From JACKIC01 sp964392305 (GTDB lineage Bacteria > Planctomycetota > UBA1135 > UBA2386), in the NCBI GenBank assembly GCA_964392305.1, contig CAYMPV010000003.1, positions 186,001 to 250,000 on the forward strand: DNA of 64,000 nucleotides, read 5' to 3'. Numbering within the stretch: position 1 is the stretch's first letter; each line of letters opens with the position of its first letter. This document shows, piece by piece, positions 46,501 to 54,173 of this stretch. The notes under the pieces are model-generated. The model was not told the DNA's origin and made no database searches. It saw only the letters and a program-made list of their open reading frames with translations. Both the position numbers and the translations under genes were made by a program.

Positions 46501-46729
46501 GAAGCCCGTTTACCGAACTCTCGATCGGGAACGTGACGTTCTGCTCGACCTCATCGGCCGCGAAGCCCGCAGCCTCGGTGAGTACGACGACGGTAGGAGC
46601 ATTCAGCTCGGGGAAGACGTCCACCGGCATGCGCGGAACTTGGTAGCCCGCGAACGCCAGCAGACCCACGGCCATCAGCAGCACGATCCAGGGCTGCTGC
46701 AGCGAGAAGGCGATGAGCTTGCGAAACAT
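43544..46729 (-). CDS. Heavy-metal RND efflux transporter, second system
   Basis: ATG at 46729 gives about 1061 residues. The N-terminus FRKLIAFSLQQPWIVLLMAV and the porter segment APTVVVLTEAAGFAADEVEQ are typical of CusA/CzcA proteins. In TM4 the motif is AIGELVDDAIIDVEN, different from the DFGxxVD of the first pump, so substrate range probably differs. It partners with the fusion protein at 46731 and the outer-membrane factor at 48137. All are tightly packed on one transcript. Confidence 0.92.
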   Translation of the reverse strand: MFRKLIAFSLQQPWIVLLMAVGLLAFAGYQVPRMPVDVFPELNAPTVVVLTEAAGFAADEVEQNVTFPIESSVNGLPGIRRVRSASAIGLSLVWVEFEWGEDIYRARTLVAEKLNAARANLPPSVHAEITPITSITGEIMLLSLSSPDGSQSPMTVRAYAEFELRNQLLAVPGVAQVVAIGGDLPEYQINVRQELLQLYELTMEEVVEAARTAHSTAGAGYLPSVDGLELPVRQTGRVRSEADIAGTIVRYKDGHPVTIGQVAEVVRGATPKRGTATEGGKAAVVLSVQKSPGTNTLNLTDAIDSKLDQVEKAMPPGVVLNRHVMRQSDFITLSVHNLIAVLRDAAIFVVIILILFLLDVRTTLITLTALPLSLAVAFVVLWAAGLSINVMTLGGLAVAIGELVDDAIIDVENVFRRLHENVALPEASRKPVLRVIWYASNEIRSSVVFATVIICMVFVPLLFLQGIEGRFFRPLGIAYIVSTFASLIVALTVTPALCRLLLAKVSAKAHGEGFLVRWLKRRYEPALNWVMHRGRSVLAVSALATVASLALGKTYGTSFLPEFNEGTFTVFLMAPPGTSLVESNRLATGVEAQLGTLPGVRSVVRRTGRAERDEHAEPVSSSEIEVTIAAGFSKHDVRRSIDGVLAGVPGITTSIGQPIEHRLSHVLSGTPAAIAIVVQGDDLSLLRTLAKQIEGELKSLPGTRDVAANREVMITSLPVRYRPRDLAAVGLSPAAAAEQVQDALQGETVAEVNEGIRRYAITVRLHPDERERVDDIGKLVLRGVGGATVRLRDVADMGRERTSNLIARENGKRKAVISCNVAEGFNLGQLVEEVKNRVEPIVTKVGCTLALGGQFEAQQSASKTILVMGAFVIVVMLLLINAALGSMRAAVLVMVNLPLSLIGGIVAIYLTESPSLFWNTLALFGLGSERYVAPVISIASMVGFITLFGIAVRNGILLVRHYFDLMHEGVPLQEAILRGSMERLVPILMTALTAALGLLPIVMAAGEPGSEILAPLSVVVLGGLLSSTFLNLLVVPAGFYLMFRNHPVGPKGQTPDALELT

Positions 46730-46730
46730 G

Positions 46731-48140
46731 TTACTTGTGCTCACCTGCGTGGAAGGTCCCATCGGAGTGGAAGTGGCCGGCCTTGGCCGCTGAGCCGGAG
46801 CTGGCCAACATCAGCTCGTAGGCACCCGCGAGGACGACCTCGTCGCCGTCGCGCAACCCGCTCTTCACCTCGACCCATCGTCCGTCGTCGAGGCCGAGAT
46901 CGGCCTCCATCCGGATCACCTTGTCAGCGTCGCTCGGATCGCGACGGAACAGAACTCGTTCAAGCCCATCCTGCAGAGTCGCAGCAAGCGGAATCGCGAG
47001 CACAGGCTCGGTCGTGCCGGAGGTCTCGATCTCCAAGAAGCCAGCGACGCCGGGTCGAGCCCACGCCGCCAAAGCGGTCGGTTCGAGGAACAGGTCGATG
47101 GTGCGCAGCGACGGATCTGCATCGGAACCAAGAAGGAGGCTTCCCGGAACCCGCACTTCACTGGCACTCGTGCTGAGGGCCGGCACGGCCTGAGCCGCAA
47201 GGCCGCTGCGGAGCTGCGGCAAGTCGCTCTGCAAACCGCGAGCGCGGAATCGCACCTGACTGAGATCGCTGACGGTGACGACCATCTGGCCCGCTTCGAC
47301 CCAGGACCCTGTGGCCACCTGCAGTTGGTCGACCACGCCGTCTGTGCTCGCCCGGACCTCGATGGCCGACAGGACACGCCAGTAGGGCAACTTGCTGGCA
47401 GCACCCGGCGCGTCGGCAAGCAGTTGCTCGGTGGTCACGCCCGTGACCGCGGCTGCCGCCTCTAGTGCCAAGCGGAATCGGTCGTGCCCAGCGATGATCT
47501 GCGCCTGCACCTCCGCCAGCGTGGCGTCGGTGGCCGCCCCCTTCTCGCGCGCTTCGGCGAGGTCAGCTCGTGACTGGGCAAGCTGAGCCCGCGCTTCCGA
47601 CAGTTCTCTCGCCTGCCCGCCGACGCTGGACTGGATCTCCTCGACGTTCTTCTGCCGGGCCTCGAGCACCGTCACGGCCTCACGAAGGCTCTCCGCGTGC
47701 GCACGGTGAGCAGCAACCAGCGGCTGCATCGCCGCCAGCCGAGCCTCGTCGACCTTGACCTGCGTCGCGATCTGGCCGATCTCGCGCTGAGCCTGACGCC
47801 AGTCGGGGGAGTCGACGCGGTAGATGGGATCGCCTGCCTTGACCATCTGCAGCGGCTTCACCAACAAGGTGACGCGACCCAGCACGGGCGTGCGCAACTC
47901 GTGGCGTGCCGTCATCAGCAGCTCGAAGTGCCCCGAGAACCGCAGGGTTTGCGCCACGCGCCGACGCTCGACCTTGACGAAGTCGATGCCGAGGTTCTTG
48001 CGAACGGTCTCGGGCACCGCGATGCGATTCGTCGGAACCGGCGATTCGTCCTGGCTCGCCTTGGGCTCTTGCTTCTTCGAGCAGGACGCCGCGATCAAGG
48101 AGATGACGAGAACGGAACGGAGATAGAAAGTCATGGTCAT
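46731..48140 (-). CDS. RND membrane-fusion lipoprotein, second system
   Basis: The 469-residue protein has a signal with lipobox LIAASC, barrel-sandwich halves (PVLGRVTLLVKPLQMVKAGDPIY and STDGVVDQLQVATGSWVEAGQ), a long coiled-coil hairpin between them (about 110-220), and a C-terminal domain with DGRWVEVKSGLRDGDEVVLAGAY. It ends with a short His-containing tail (HFHSDGTFHAGEHK) that may bind metal. Its start overlaps the outer-membrane factor stop (ATGA) and its stop lies directly before the RND start. Confidence 0.9.
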   Translation of the reverse strand: MTMTFYLRSVLVISLIAASCSKKQEPKASQDESPVPTNRIAVPETVRKNLGIDFVKVERRRVAQTLRFSGHFELLMTARHELRTPVLGRVTLLVKPLQMVKAGDPIYRVDSPDWRQAQREIGQIATQVKVDEARLAAMQPLVAAHRAHAESLREAVTVLEARQKNVEEIQSSVGGQARELSEARAQLAQSRADLAEAREKGAATDATLAEVQAQIIAGHDRFRLALEAAAAVTGVTTEQLLADAPGAASKLPYWRVLSAIEVRASTDGVVDQLQVATGSWVEAGQMVVTVSDLSQVRFRARGLQSDLPQLRSGLAAQAVPALSTSASEVRVPGSLLLGSDADPSLRTIDLFLEPTALAAWARPGVAGFLEIETSGTTEPVLAIPLAATLQDGLERVLFRRDPSDADKVIRMEADLGLDDGRWVEVKSGLRDGDEVVLAGAYELMLASSGSAAKAGHFHSDGTFHAGEHK

Positions 48141-49498
48141 TCCTCCTTGGCGGGTGCCGTCAGCGACGGCCAGAAGAGCGAGTTCAATTCAACCGTGGCC
48201 TCGGCCTCGATCTCGGCGGAAGCCACGGCGGCGAGCTGCGCCTCGTAGGCGCGCGTCACGGCATCGAGGATCAGCAACGTGTCCAGTTGGCCAAGGTCCG
48301 CGAGACGCTTGGCGTCCGCGACCTGACGCTCCGCCAGCGGAAGCAACTCGGCGTCGATGATGCGCCGCTGCTCGGCAGCCACGCGCCGACGTGTGTTCGC
48401 CTGGGCAAGCGCGTGCGTGGCGGTTTCGAATCGCTGCTTCAGCTGTTCCTCGGCGGCGGTCCTGGCTGCGCGCTTCTCGGCGATCTCTTGCGCGTTCGCG
48501 TTCCACAGCGGGATGGGCAGCGAGAAGCCGAACGCGGGACGCGGTTGGGCGTCTTCCTCTTCCCATCCAGGCTGAATCCAAAGCTCCGGCCACTGCTTGC
48601 GGATGGCAAGTTGCAGCCCGCGTTCGGCGACATCGTGTTCGCGCATGGCAAGCTCAACGAGAGGACTCTCTGTCAGCCGCGCACGCTGCTCCGCCGCAGG
48701 AACTCGCTCTGAAGTCGACAGACTGGGTTCGAGGCTCAGCTCCAGCTCCGGCGGCATACCAAGCAGTTCGCGCAGCCCCAGTTCCGCGCCCTGGGCACCG
48801 CCACGCGCCACCACAAGGTCGGCTTGGTGACGAATCCTGGCCAGCGTGAACGTGCGAACTTCGAGCTGCGTCAGCGCTTGGGATACCGCCAGTCTCGACG
48901 CAACCTGTTCGAGGTCCGACAGTCGCTGCACGAGTTCCGCCAGCAGGCCGACGCGGAGTCGCGCCGCGGAAAGGCGCGCCCAGGCAGCATCGAGGCGGTT
49001 GAGCACGTCCGCTTCGGACCGACGCGCCTCGATCAGGGCGCGCACGTGGTGCGATTCAGCCAGCGCCTTCTCCAGTCCAGGGCGCCCCGTGATCGGCAGC
49101 GTCTGCGCGACGTAGGCACCGGCGAACCAGTTGTGCTGCCAGACGTTCTCCAGCACGTAGGAGAACGAACCGCTGAGTTGGGGGTCCTCCCAAAGCCCCG
49201 CGAGCTCCGCGCTTGCCTGGGCCACCGCTGCCTGCGCTCGAACCGCCTTCAACGAAGGGTTGAAGAGCAGCGCGACGTAGCGCGCTTCTTCGAGCGACAG
49301 GCCGTCGCCGACATCAAACCCTTGGATGGCGGAGTCGTGCTGCCGAAGCGACTCGGCAAACGCTCTCACAAGCTCGGCGTCGGGAATGCGCTCGGCGAAC
49401 AACCGCGCGTGGGCCTGGAGATCGACGGGAGCAGGTGCGTAGGTCTGGCAGCCTGACACGAGCAAGGCGGTCAATGCCGCCCAACGGATCGAATGCAT
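48137..49498 (-). CDS. Outer-membrane factor (TolC/CzcC family), second system
   Basis: ATG at 49498 gives 453 residues with lipobox LLVSGC. Two outer-membrane efflux repeats follow: LSLEEARYVALLFNPSLKAVR and later VELAMREHDVAERGLQLAIRK, with AFGFSLPIPLWNANAQEIAE at the second beta-hairpin. It completes the tripartite pump with the two genes downstream. The upstream frame extension to 49573 adds basic, non-signal sequence and was not used. Confidence 0.88.
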   Translation of the reverse strand: MHSIRWAALTALLVSGCQTYAPAPVDLQAHARLFAERIPDAELVRAFAESLRQHDSAIQGFDVGDGLSLEEARYVALLFNPSLKAVRAQAAVAQASAELAGLWEDPQLSGSFSYVLENVWQHNWFAGAYVAQTLPITGRPGLEKALAESHHVRALIEARRSEADVLNRLDAAWARLSAARLRVGLLAELVQRLSDLEQVASRLAVSQALTQLEVRTFTLARIRHQADLVVARGGAQGAELGLRELLGMPPELELSLEPSLSTSERVPAAEQRARLTESPLVELAMREHDVAERGLQLAIRKQWPELWIQPGWEEEDAQPRPAFGFSLPIPLWNANAQEIAEKRAARTAAEEQLKQRFETATHALAQANTRRRVAAEQRRIIDAELLPLAERQVADAKRLADLGQLDTLLILDAVTRAYEAQLAAVASAEIEAEATVELNSLFWPSLTAPAKEE

Positions 49499-49619
49499 GA
49501 GAGTCTGCGAGCGTGACGTTGGCGCGCTAACGGGACGCCGCGTCACTCGGGCAACGCGGCACAGCGAGGTCAAGTGGCCTCGGACGCCAAGCCGCAGGGC
49601 TCAGCGGGCGCGCGTCGAC

Positions 49620-50090
49620 TCAGATCAGCAGAAGAGTCGTAGCCAGCAGTTCGGTTCGTTGGTCCGTTCTCGGCGGACCTGTTGCAGGCGGCAGCACAGC
49701 TACGCGCTGCTCACTCGGCGAGTATGCAGGCCACGAATCGAGCACGGCGATCACCGGGGCGTCACTGAACTCGAACGTGAGGCGCTCAGGGAGTGGCCCC
49801 TCGTCGATCACCAACGCGACGTCGGTGCAGCCGCAACGACTGGGCTCGACAGAATCGCCCCCACCACAGTCGCCGTCGTCGTGCTCGCACTCCCTGCAAC
49901 CGTCCGGGACCTCGTGGTGATCCTCGCAGCAGGATCCCGGTGCGTGCACGAACTCAACGCTGCCTTGGCAATGCGAACCCGTGCAGACCACCAGGAAGCG
50001 CGGGAGGCCCAAGCACAGCACGAGCAAGACCGCCCAGATCGAGAACTGGCGGGGCTGACGTGACAGTTGACGACCTCGGATGGAAACCAC
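49620..50090 (-). CDS. Cys/His-rich membrane-anchored protein heading the second RND operon
   Basis: A hydrophobic segment (FSIWAVLLVLCLGLPRFLVV) is followed by a periplasmic domain rich in Cys, His and Asp (CTGSHCQGSVEF, SCCEDHHEV, CRECEHDDGDCGGG, RCGCTDV). Similar small proteins precede metal RND operons, so a periplasmic metal-binding role is likely. GTG at 50090 is the best-placed start; an in-frame ATG at 50213 would add a basic, non-signal extension. Confidence 0.6.
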   Translation of the reverse strand: MVSIRGRQLSRQPRQFSIWAVLLVLCLGLPRFLVVCTGSHCQGSVEFVHAPGSCCEDHHEVPDGCRECEHDDGDCGGGDSVEPSRCGCTDVALVIDEGPLPERLTFEFSDAPVIAVLDSWPAYSPSEQRVAVLPPATGPPRTDQRTELLATTLLLI

Positions 50091-50377
50091 GCGGGTGCTG
50101 GATCGAGCGGCAGAACCGCTCAGCTTGAGTTCACCTGCAACATACGATTCGTACCACCGGAACTCCAGCTTCTTGGCGAAGGGTCGCGCCGAGCACGCAT
50201 GCGCAGTGCCCACCCGCGCAAACTGTCTGCGCCCAAGACAGACCGTTCCCCCCCCGCAACCTGCGCGACGGCACTACGGCTCTTGTTCCCGATGACGGGC
50301 CGCCTCGTTCCGGAACAGGCCGTTCATGCCTCCCACGCCCTCGGCCGCCCAAGAAGTTCGCATTCACGCACGGTCTG

Positions 50378-50640
50378 GGGAGCCACTTCCGCTGGTAGTT
50401 GCGGACGAACCCGCCCCGCGGTGAAGAGCCGTGGGGCGGTGTCGTGTACGTGGTGAGCGGGCGCAGGTGGCGGGGAGTGCGCGGGTTGGGGGCGCGCGGC
50501 GCGGCGGGCGGCGTGAGTTCGCGAGAGCGGGCGGAGTGGGTCACCCAGGCGGGAACGGTCCTGTTGGGATCGGGTCCGGTCCGGGTGCTCTCTGCGAACG
50601 GTCGAGAGAGCGCGTTCTCTGGTTAACAGTCGGGGCTGGA
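50378..50640 (+). repeat. 263-bp dispersed repeat, copy 2
   Basis: It has the same length and order of hairpins as copy 1 at 1700-1962. It begins with GGAGCCA, the 3' end of tRNA-Asn in copy 1, although no tRNA is present here; only a short degenerate tail precedes it. The 11-bp stem CCGCCCCGCGG/CCGTGGGGCGG keeps pairing through a G-T wobble. It lies in a 598-bp gap between the RND operon and the next exported protein; I see no gene in the rest of that gap. Confidence 0.75.
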
Positions 50641-50688
50641 ACGCACTACGCACTCCGTCAGCGGAGCACCATCGCTACCGTGTTGGAC

Positions 50689-52296
50689 ATGAGGATCGCC
50701 GGCCTTGTAGTGGACCCAGATGAGCGCCCGATCGCGGGCGCCACCGTGACGCTGCAACGCGGAGATCGACCAGTCCAGGCCACCACCAAGACCGACTCGC
50801 TGGGCGAGTTCTCGTTCCAAGTCGACCGGGACGACCAGCGCGGGTCGAGAGTCGTGGCGAGCCTGGATGGCCTGTCGAGCTGCGCCGAATTCCACCACGA
50901 CGACCAACCAGGAGCTGCCGCACTCATCCTTGCACTCTGGCCTGCCGTCACGGTCAGTGGCACCGTGGTGGACACCACCGGGGAGCCGCTCGCCGACGTC
51001 GCCGTCCGAACCGTGCATCACGCGACCACCACCGATGCCAACGGTCGCTACTGTCTGCCCGGACTGCCACGGGGACGTCACTACGTGAACGTCTGGCGCA
51101 ACGGGCTGCAGATGCGACTCGTCGAACTTGACGCAGCTTCCGACACAACCCTAGACCTGCGACTCGGACCAGCGAGTGGCCGCACGATCCGCCTGCGCGC
51201 CAACTCGAACCAGACGTCAGAGGTGACGCGCTGGTTCATCTTCTCCTACGTCCCTTGGTGCCTGAACATCAAGGGCACGCTGGACCAGAAGGGCGAGCAC
51301 TCCCTGCACGGCTTGCCGACCGAAATCGCCCTTCAGGGTGGTGTCTGGTGCAAGGGCATGCAGGCCAACCCTAAGGGGCACTACCTGGAAGCTGACCCCC
51401 GACCTGGACAGATCGAGTGGATCACCGACCTGTCACCCAGGCAGATCCAGCGCGTTTCGGGGATCGTGGTCGGCGTGGACAACAGGCCGCTCCCTGGCCA
51501 CGAGGTCCTGCTGCGCTCCAGCTTCGATGTCGACCAACGCACCGTCACCGACGACTCGGGACGCTTCGAACTCACCGCCCAGATCCCCGACGGCGAGACC
51601 TTCGCGCTTAGCCTGCTGAACGGTCCCAAGGTCGTCGACGACGTCGATTCCGAGCTTTGGTTCAACCCAAGCTGCCGGAACGAACTCCACAGGACACTGC
51701 CCACCTCCAGCGAGATCGTGGTCCGCACAGCGCCCGCAGCCGGTATCGCCGGCCGATGTGTCACATCGGACAGCATGCCGCTCTCCGGAGCCATCGCGAC
51801 CCTCTACGTGCGATGGACATCGCCGGCTCGACAGACCACAAGCAAGATCGCCGCGACTGACACCGACGCGAACGGTCGATTCATGTTCACGGGCCTGAAT
51901 GCACGCATGGGCGACGGCATGTTCGTGGAGGTGAAGAAGCACCTGCTCGCCGGCGTCAGCGCACCGTTCTCCCTGGTCGCGGGCTCCGTGATCGAACTAC
52001 CTCCCATCGTTGCGGAGCAGCTCGGCAGCGTACGCGGCTCACTTCTACTGGCCTCGGGTGCACCGGCAGCGGCGACGGATGTCTGCGTGGGGTTGGTGGA
52101 AGGCACTTTTGGCGACCACGGTCACGGCACCGCTGAGTCAGGTGCCGACGGTCGCTTCGAAATCCGGGGGCTGCGTCGGGGCACCTACGCGCTTTGGCGC
52201 GGCTGGTATCCAGGCGAAGGCGAACCTCTGACCGCACCATTCGAAGTGCCGTTGGGCCAGGAAGCTGACATCGGGCTGATCACCATCGAATCGTGA
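50689..52296 (+). CDS. Protein with carboxypeptidase-regulatory-like repeats
   Basis: The 535-residue protein consists of repeated CarboxypepD_reg-like beta-sandwich modules, recognisable from phrases like GLVVDPDERPIAGATVTLQ, GTVVDTTGEPLADVAVRT, GIVVGVDNRPLPGHEVLL and GRCVTSDSMPLSGAIATLY, each followed by a DSLGEFSF/DANGRYCL-type strand. No catalytic domain and no convincing signal peptide are visible from ATG at 50689. A start further upstream would run into the 263-bp repeat. It is probably an extracytoplasmic structural or binding protein. Confidence 0.75.
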   Translation: MRIAGLVVDPDERPIAGATVTLQRGDRPVQATTKTDSLGEFSFQVDRDDQRGSRVVASLDGLSSCAEFHHDDQPGAAALILALWPAVTVSGTVVDTTGEPLADVAVRTVHHATTTDANGRYCLPGLPRGRHYVNVWRNGLQMRLVELDAASDTTLDLRLGPASGRTIRLRANSNQTSEVTRWFIFSYVPWCLNIKGTLDQKGEHSLHGLPTEIALQGGVWCKGMQANPKGHYLEADPRPGQIEWITDLSPRQIQRVSGIVVGVDNRPLPGHEVLLRSSFDVDQRTVTDDSGRFELTAQIPDGETFALSLLNGPKVVDDVDSELWFNPSCRNELHRTLPTSSEIVVRTAPAAGIAGRCVTSDSMPLSGAIATLYVRWTSPARQTTSKIAATDTDANGRFMFTGLNARMGDGMFVEVKKHLLAGVSAPFSLVAGSVIELPPIVAEQLGSVRGSLLLASGAPAAATDVCVGLVEGTFGDHGHGTAESGADGRFEIRGLRRGTYALWRGWYPGEGEPLTAPFEVPLGQEADIGLITIES

Positions 52297-52408
52297 TCGC
52301 AGGTGACGACTGTGGAACGCCAACTCAACACGTAGCCTGCCGCCGACGCGCCCTCGACTGGATCCCCCGCCGGCAACCCTTTCGGTGACTGTCGAATACC
52401 ATCCCACC

Positions 52409-53524
52409 ATGATGCGAAGCTCTCGATTCATGGCTGCAACCTACCTCTTCGCGTTGGCGGCCTGCAGCCTGCCGCGGCACGGTGAGCCGGGAGTGGCAGC
52501 CGGGAGCCGCCCTGTGCTCGTCGGCACGCTGGTCGATGGAGATGGTCGCTCGCTGCCCAACGAGTCAACAACCCTCAACGTGTGGACGGACGGGGCGTTG
52601 GTCGGGGGCCTGACCGTAGTCTCGGACAATGACGGGCACTTCCGCATCGACAGCGATGGGCTGGAGCAGTTTGCCATTCCATCATCCAAACCACGCACCA
52701 TCGGACTGGTTGGATCGGAAGACCGCATCTCGTTCTACGACGCCCGGCGCTCTTTGGCCCCTGGGTTGCACGACATCGGAGACCTGTTGTTCTCGCATCC
52801 CGGCGACAGTCGAGCACTCCGACAACTCGGCGATGCGGAGTTGCTGGCCAGGCTGCAGATCGTCAGCGCCGCAGGCCCCGGGAGTGACGGAGCCCGGGAC
52901 GCATGCCTGCAAGAGATGGCGCGGCGAGGTGGCACCCTGATGTGCGATCGCTTGCAACGCCTGGAGGCAGAACTGCAAGAGCAGCAGCCCGAGTCCGACA
53001 CCGACACCGCACTCATCACAGCCAGAAACCGGGCCGAGCGGATGGCGGACCCGATCGAACTGGGCCTGCGACACGCCGATCCGGCGGGACTCCAGTGCCA
53101 GCTCTCCGACTTGCCGACGGTCTCGTTCGCCCTGGTGAATCGCGACCCCAAGGGCCGGCTGCTTCGCTTCCATCTCAAACCCCAAAGCAGGAACGAAGAC
53201 CTTGCCGTCGACTGCGTCGGACCCGATGGAGCAGGCGCTTCATTCGACCTCATCCAGACTGGCGGCAGCGGCCTCCGCATGCTCGGACAGTCCAGCGAGA
53301 TCGCTCCCGGGGAAGCAGCCGCGGTCGAGGTTCCGCTGTCTTCGTGCCTCATCATCAAGTCACCGGGTCGATACCGCATCCGGCTCGCCTTTCGGACCGA
53401 CACGAGGGAGATGGTCGACGGGACCTACACCCCGGATGGCTGGAAGTCGCTGAATCGACTGATCAGGGGAGCGATCTTCGTCTACTCGCCGTGGATCACG
53501 CTCGACGTTCATGACGACAACTGA
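52409..53524 (+). CDS. Putative lipoprotein, 371 aa
   Basis: Starts MMRSSRFMAATYLFALAAC, a lipoprotein signal. Residues about 35-110 form a CarboxypepD_reg-like module (VGTLVDGDGRSLPNESTTL, DNDGHFRID). A helical middle (LLARLQIVSAAGPGSDGARD) and a beta-rich C-terminal half follow, with QLSDLPTVSFALVNRDPKG. It is adjacent to, and perhaps co-transcribed with, the CarboxypepD_reg protein upstream. Specific function is unknown. Confidence 0.7.
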   Translation: MMRSSRFMAATYLFALAACSLPRHGEPGVAAGSRPVLVGTLVDGDGRSLPNESTTLNVWTDGALVGGLTVVSDNDGHFRIDSDGLEQFAIPSSKPRTIGLVGSEDRISFYDARRSLAPGLHDIGDLLFSHPGDSRALRQLGDAELLARLQIVSAAGPGSDGARDACLQEMARRGGTLMCDRLQRLEAELQEQQPESDTDTALITARNRAERMADPIELGLRHADPAGLQCQLSDLPTVSFALVNRDPKGRLLRFHLKPQSRNEDLAVDCVGPDGAGASFDLIQTGGSGLRMLGQSSEIAPGEAAAVEVPLSSCLIIKSPGRYRIRLAFRTDTREMVDGTYTPDGWKSLNRLIRGAIFVYSPWITLDVHDDN

Positions 53525-53602
53525 CTCGTCCGAGCCAGCACAGCCCCGCGCGTCACGAACTCCGCCATCCCCACGGCTCGTTGCCCACACCCGCCCCTGA
53601 GC

Positions 53603-53616
53603 AGATACTCGGCCCC
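53603..53616 (+). promoter_or_regulatory. Leaderless-type promoter -10 (AGATACT), second copy
   Basis: AGATACT ends exactly 7 nt before the ATG at 53617, as before the paralogue at 4323. Confidence 0.45.
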
Positions 53617-53967
53617 ATGACACCAGCCCCTGCCAAGCGCGGCCGCAAGTCCGACCCCAACTCCAAGTCCGGACAGATCCGCGCCCTCCTCGCCTCCGGC
53701 ATGTCCGCCAACGAGATCGCCAAGAAGGTCGACTGCAAACCTGCCCTCGTCTACAACGTCAAGGCGAAGGCCGGCGGCGCCAAGAAGCGCGGTCCGGGGC
53801 GGCCGGCGAAGGCCGCGACCAAGGCGACCCAGGCCAGGGCGACCACGTCGGCGTCGGCCGGGCTCGACGACATCCTCGCCGCCGTGAGGGGTGCTGAGCA
53901 GGAACGGATGCGGCTGTGGGCGGCGATCGAGAAGATCCAGGCGGTGCTTGCCGGTGCTTTGACTTGA
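53617..53967 (+). CDS. Small HTH DNA-binding protein (paralogue of 4323-4673)
   Basis: This protein has 116 residues, the same length as its paralogue. The HTH region (SGQIRALLASGMSANEIAKK) and the GPGRPAK linker are nearly identical, and the C-terminal helix (AIEKIQAVLAGAL) is conserved, while the middle linker differs. Synonymous differences across the gene show it is not a recent duplicate. It stands alone between two exported proteins. Confidence 0.75.
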   Translation: MTPAPAKRGRKSDPNSKSGQIRALLASGMSANEIAKKVDCKPALVYNVKAKAGGAKKRGPGRPAKAATKATQARATTSASAGLDDILAAVRGAEQERMRLWAAIEKIQAVLAGALT

Positions 53968-54173
53968 GAGGTGCGGCCATCGGACGCGTCCAAGCGCAAG
54001 ATTCCCCACAGATGAATGATGGCGCGAGGCCACGCGGTTGCCGCCAACGACATCCTTCACCAGAGTGATCGTGTCGGCTGCGGAGGCGTCACGACCGACT
54101 CGACGACGGCCCCTGCGAGCGATACCGTCGCAGCCCTGCGTCCACATGGAACGCGAGGAACATAAGGAGAGCC

